Shown piece after piece: positions 33,688-35,817 of a DNA stretch of 35,817 nt. The notes below the pieces were generated by a model that searched no databases, was not told the DNA's origin, and saw nothing but the letters and a program-made list of their open reading frames with translations. The stretch comes from Bacillota bacterium. GTDB lineage: Bacteria; Bacillota_E; Sulfobacillia; Sulfobacillales; JAIMBI01. The stretch is taken from contig JAKARZ010000020.1 of NCBI GenBank assembly GCA_021828405.1, forward strand, positions 1 to 35,817. The letters are read 5' to 3'. The position numbers were made by a program, and so were the translations under genes. Positions within the stretch are counted from its first letter, which is position 1. Every line of letters starts with the position of its first letter.

Positions 33688-34299
33688 TCACTGTGCCTCG
33701 GTCTTCGCCCGCGGCGGAGTCACCCCATCCACCAACCCGTACGCCACGGCTTCCTCCGCCTGCATCCAAAAGTCACGCTCCGTATCTTTCAGCAGGCGCT
33801 CCGACGTTTTGCCAGAGTGATGCGCCAAGATGTCCACCAGGGTCTGCCGCGTCCGCAGCATCTCCTTCGTGTACAGGTCCAAGTCGGTCACCTTGCCGCC
33901 GAGGTTCTGCACCCACGGTTCGTGGATCATAACACGCGCATGCGGCAGTGCGAAGCGCTTCCCAGCCGTCCCGCCGGCCAGCAGGACGGCGCCCATACTC
34001 GCGGCAGCACCCACGCACAGCGTGGACACGTCGGGCCGAATGTACTGCATGGTGTCGTAAATCCCCAAGCCCGCCGTCACCGAGCCGCCCGGGGAATTCA
34101 CGTAGATTTGAATGTCGCGCTCGGGGTCTTCGCTCTCCAGGAACAACAGCTGGGCCACGACCAGGTTGGCCACATCATCGTCGATCGCGCTGCCCAAGAA
34201 GATAATGCGCTCCTTTAAGAGCCGCGAGTAGATGTCGTACGATCGCTCGCCTCGATTGGTTTGCTCCACGACCATCGGCACCAGGTAGTTCATGCTCAT
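33688..34299 (-). CDS. clpP: ClpP, ATP-dependent Clp protease proteolytic subunit
   Basis: This serine protease forms the tetradecameric chamber of ClpXP. The catalytic triad is Ser101 ([14 protein letters not shown]), His126 ([14 protein letters not shown] is usual) and Asp172 (KDTERDFWM). [20 protein letters not shown] is the conserved handle region. ATG at 34299 has GGAG a few bases upstream and matches the family N-terminus ([20 protein letters not shown]); an in-frame GTG 27 bases upstream is less likely. The product is 203 residues. The stop is TGA. The gap to tig is about 38 bases. No CtsR-type heptad repeats are visible. Confidence 0.96.
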   Translation of the reverse strand: MSMNYLVPMVVEQTNRGERSYDIYSRLLKERIIFLGSAIDDDVANLVVAQLLFLESEDPERDIQIYVNSPGGSVTAGLGIYDTMQYIRPDVSTLCVGAAASMGAVLLAGGTAGKRFALPHARVMIHEPWVQNLGGKVTDLDLYTKEMLRTRQTLVDILAHHSGKTSERLLKDTERDFWMQAEEAVAYGLVDGVTPPRAKTEAQ

Positions 34300-34337
34300 G
34301 CTTGTGTCTCCTTCACGCCTGACCACTCCGTCGTATC

Positions 34338-35681
34338 CTATGCGCTCGCGGGGTCCGACACCAAGCGGACCACCTTCTCCATCAGGAGCCTCTCACGGGC
34401 CGCCTCCAGGTCACCCGACTTCTTCATGGCCGCTAGCGCCTCCGCCACTTGCGTCGGGTCATCAGCGAGCTGCTTCCCCACATAAGCCCCAAGCTCCTCG
34501 TCGGTGACGCTGAGTCCCTCCGCCTTGGCCAGCGCGTGCAGCAGAATGTCGTCGCGAATCCGATCCTCCGCGGCCGGCCGCAGCTCCTCCAGCAGAGCCG
34601 GCATCGTGAGCGCCCGCGCTCGGAGATACTGGTCGAGATCCGCGCCCAGCTGCTCCAGCGTTCGCTGCATGTCGGACAGCCGATGCACCAACTCATGCTG
34701 CGTTAACGCCTCCGGGATCTCAAAAGGCGCAGATTCCTTGAGCTTGCCTAGCAGCTCCGTCATCCGCTCTTGCTTAGCCTCCTGCTCCAAGCGGTCAGCT
34801 ACGGCCTTCTGAACCTTCTCCTCCAGTTCGTCCAGCGAGTCCAACCCTTCCGCGTGCGCCAGCTCTTCATCAAACGCCGGCACCACGCGCCGCTTGTGTT
34901 GGTTGACCTTGACCTGGAAGATGGCTGGCTGCCCCGCCAGACTGGCATCCGGGTAATCCGGGGGATAGTTGAACCGAACGGTTAGGTCCTCTCCCAGGTG
35001 GCCGCCGATGAGCTGTGCTTCCAGAGGCTCCAGGGTGGACCCCTGCCCCACTTCGATGACGTGGTCATCCGCCTCGACGAACGGGTCCGTCTCGCCGTCA
35101 AGGTCGATGCGGCCGGACAGGTCGACGACCACGCGACTTCCGGCTTCGATGGGGTCCTCCTCGTCGGCCACCACCCACTCGGCGTGCCGATTTGCGACCT
35201 GCCGCCGCTCCTCCTCAAGCAACGGCTCCGTCACCTCGGGCACCTCGGCCGGAGCATCGATCCACTGCCGGTAATTTCCCAACTCCACGGTCGGCATGAC
35301 GCCCATTTCGGCCGTGAACACCAGCGGTTCGTCCACCCCAAGCGCGGTGATTTGCAGGCGCGGCTCCTGTGCGGGAACCACATCGGCCTGCTCCAACGCC
35401 TGGGGATAAAATTTATCAATGAGGATGCGTGCCGCCTCGTCCGCGAGTGGCCCGGTGCCCACGTAGCGCTCAAACACATGTCGAGGGGCCTTGCCGCGAC
35501 GAAAGCCTGGAATGTTGTACCGCGCCACCAACTTGCGGAAGGCTTGGCTCATAGCGGGCCCCATTTCCGCGGCCGGCACGGTGACGGTCAGACGCACCAT
35601 GGCTTTCGGCAGCCGATCCACCTGGACTGCCAGGGATAGAACGTCCTGCCCCTGGTCCTGTTCCTGTTCTTGCCCCTGCAC
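34338..35681 (-). CDS. tig: Trigger factor, ribosome-associated chaperone and prolyl isomerase
   Basis: Trigger factor meets nascent chains at the ribosomal tunnel exit. The product of about 447 residues has the N-terminal ribosome-binding signature GFRRGKAP within [21 protein letters not shown] central FKBP-type PPIase domain follows (about 150-240, with [19 protein letters not shown]), then the helical C-terminal substrate cradle. An unusual Gln/Glu-rich lead-in ([13 protein letters not shown]) precedes the conserved start. ATG at 35687 directly abuts the SD AGGAGG, whereas the GTG at 35681 has a six-base spacer and is preferred. A hairpin (35704-35721) lies in the leader. The stop is TAG. 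First gene of tig-clpP-clpX. Confidence 0.95.
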   Translation of the reverse strand: MQGQEQEQDQGQDVLSLAVQVDRLPKAMVRLTVTVPAAEMGPAMSQAFRKLVARYNIPGFRRGKAPRHVFERYVGTGPLADEAARILIDKFYPQALEQADVVPAQEPRLQITALGVDEPLVFTAEMGVMPTVELGNYRQWIDAPAEVPEVTEPLLEEERRQVANRHAEWVVADEEDPIEAGSRVVVDLSGRIDLDGETDPFVEADDHVIEVGQGSTLEPLEAQLIGGHLGEDLTVRFNYPPDYPDASLAGQPAIFQVKVNQHKRRVVPAFDEELAHAEGLDSLDELEEKVQKAVADRLEQEAKQERMTELLGKLKESAPFEIPEALTQHELVHRLSDMQRTLEQLGADLDQYLRARALTMPALLEELRPAAEDRIRDDILLHALAKAEGLSVTDEELGAYVGKQLADDPTQVAEALAAMKKSGDLEAARERLLMEKVVRLVSDPASA

Positions 35682-35772
35682 CCGCATCCTCCTAAAACCG
35701 CGTCGCCGCCCCATTGCGGCGCGCTGTCAAAATGCCTTGGCCCCATAACTCGGGTGGCGGGCCCGCGGACCC

Positions 35773-35817
35773 TGGTGCGAGGGGAGGGATTCGAACCCTC
35801 AAGCCCGAAGGCACGAG
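35773..35817 (-). tRNA. tRNA 3' half, class II, probably tRNA-Leu (partial)
   Basis: Read on the minus strand, the end of the window gives a long variable arm (TGCCTTCGGGC), a T arm GAGGG-TTCGAAT-CCCTC, the acceptor strand and an encoded CCA (3' end at 35773). The long variable arm indicates a class II tRNA; its form is typical of tRNA-Leu, with Ser less likely. The anticodon and 5' half lie beyond the window, so the identity is not proven. Confidence 0.8.

Noticed and set aside
35725..35730. Perfect TTGACA upstream of tig on the minus strand
   Set aside because: No -10-like hexamer lies 16-18 bases downstream, where the sequence is GC-rich hairpin, so it was not called a promoter.
1..35817. 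CRISPR arrays, rRNA genes and attachment sites
   Set aside because: No regularly spaced repeats, rRNA signatures or paired direct repeats around the tRNA were seen.

Overview
The window is about 36 kb of GC-rich DNA (roughly two thirds G+C by eye), and almost every conserved gene lies on the minus strand. Gene content and order point to a high-GC member of the Firmicutes, perhaps of the Sulfobacillus / Thermaerobacter / Symbiobacterium kind (inference). The evidence is the tig-clpP-clpX-lonB-lonA-engB block, a T-box leader in front of valS-folC, and an mreBCD-minCDE-rodA cluster next to radC and a DUF4321 gene. Strong Shine-Dalgarno (SD) sequences occur throughout.

Layout, read along the plus axis. 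1-6.7 kb is the cell-shape and division cluster, transcribed leftwards: DUF4321, radC, mreB, mreC, mreD, minC, minD, minE, rodA and the start of a possible PAP2 phosphatase. 6.9-11.2 kb is valS-folC behind a T-box riboswitch; folC appears to start at a CTG overlapping the valS stop. 11.2-16.0 kb holds a groES without groEL, an orphan lipoprotein of substrate-binding type, a GNAT acetyltransferase, a PEP-utilising-type protein whose swivel domain lacks the phospho-accepting histidine, and a divergent XRE regulator. 16.0-18.9 kb is engB-lonA. 18.9-24.5 kb and 26.2-32.3 kb are accessory stretches split by lonB. 32.3-35.7 kb is tig-clpP-clpX, and the window ends inside a minus-strand class II tRNA, probably tRNA-Leu.

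The accessory stretches mix intact genes with decaying ones. Intact genes are a C39-like protein with a methyltransferase, a PIG-V-like membrane glycosyltransferase, a Nudix hydrolase, an ECF sigma factor overlapped by a membrane-anchored beta-propeller protein, and a small Cys-rich protein. Broken genes are an ArsI/CadI-like gene with an in-frame TAG, an N-terminally truncated metallo-hydrolase, an IS1634-like transposase remnant, a ClC-CBS-TrkA_C channel with two in-frame TAGs and a frameshift at a run of seven C, and a MOSC gene with a TAG and a frameshift. All four internal stops are TAG, which is also the commonest terminal stop here (about 16 of 29 intact genes).

The core modules cooperate as expected: Mre/RodA drive lateral wall synthesis, MinCDE places the septum, and trigger factor, ClpXP, LonA and LonB cover nascent-chain folding and proteolysis. 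The most unusual items are the CTG-started folC, a MinC reduced to its C-terminal domain, the histidine-less swivel protein, the sigma factor/beta-propeller pair, and the amber-interrupted genes.
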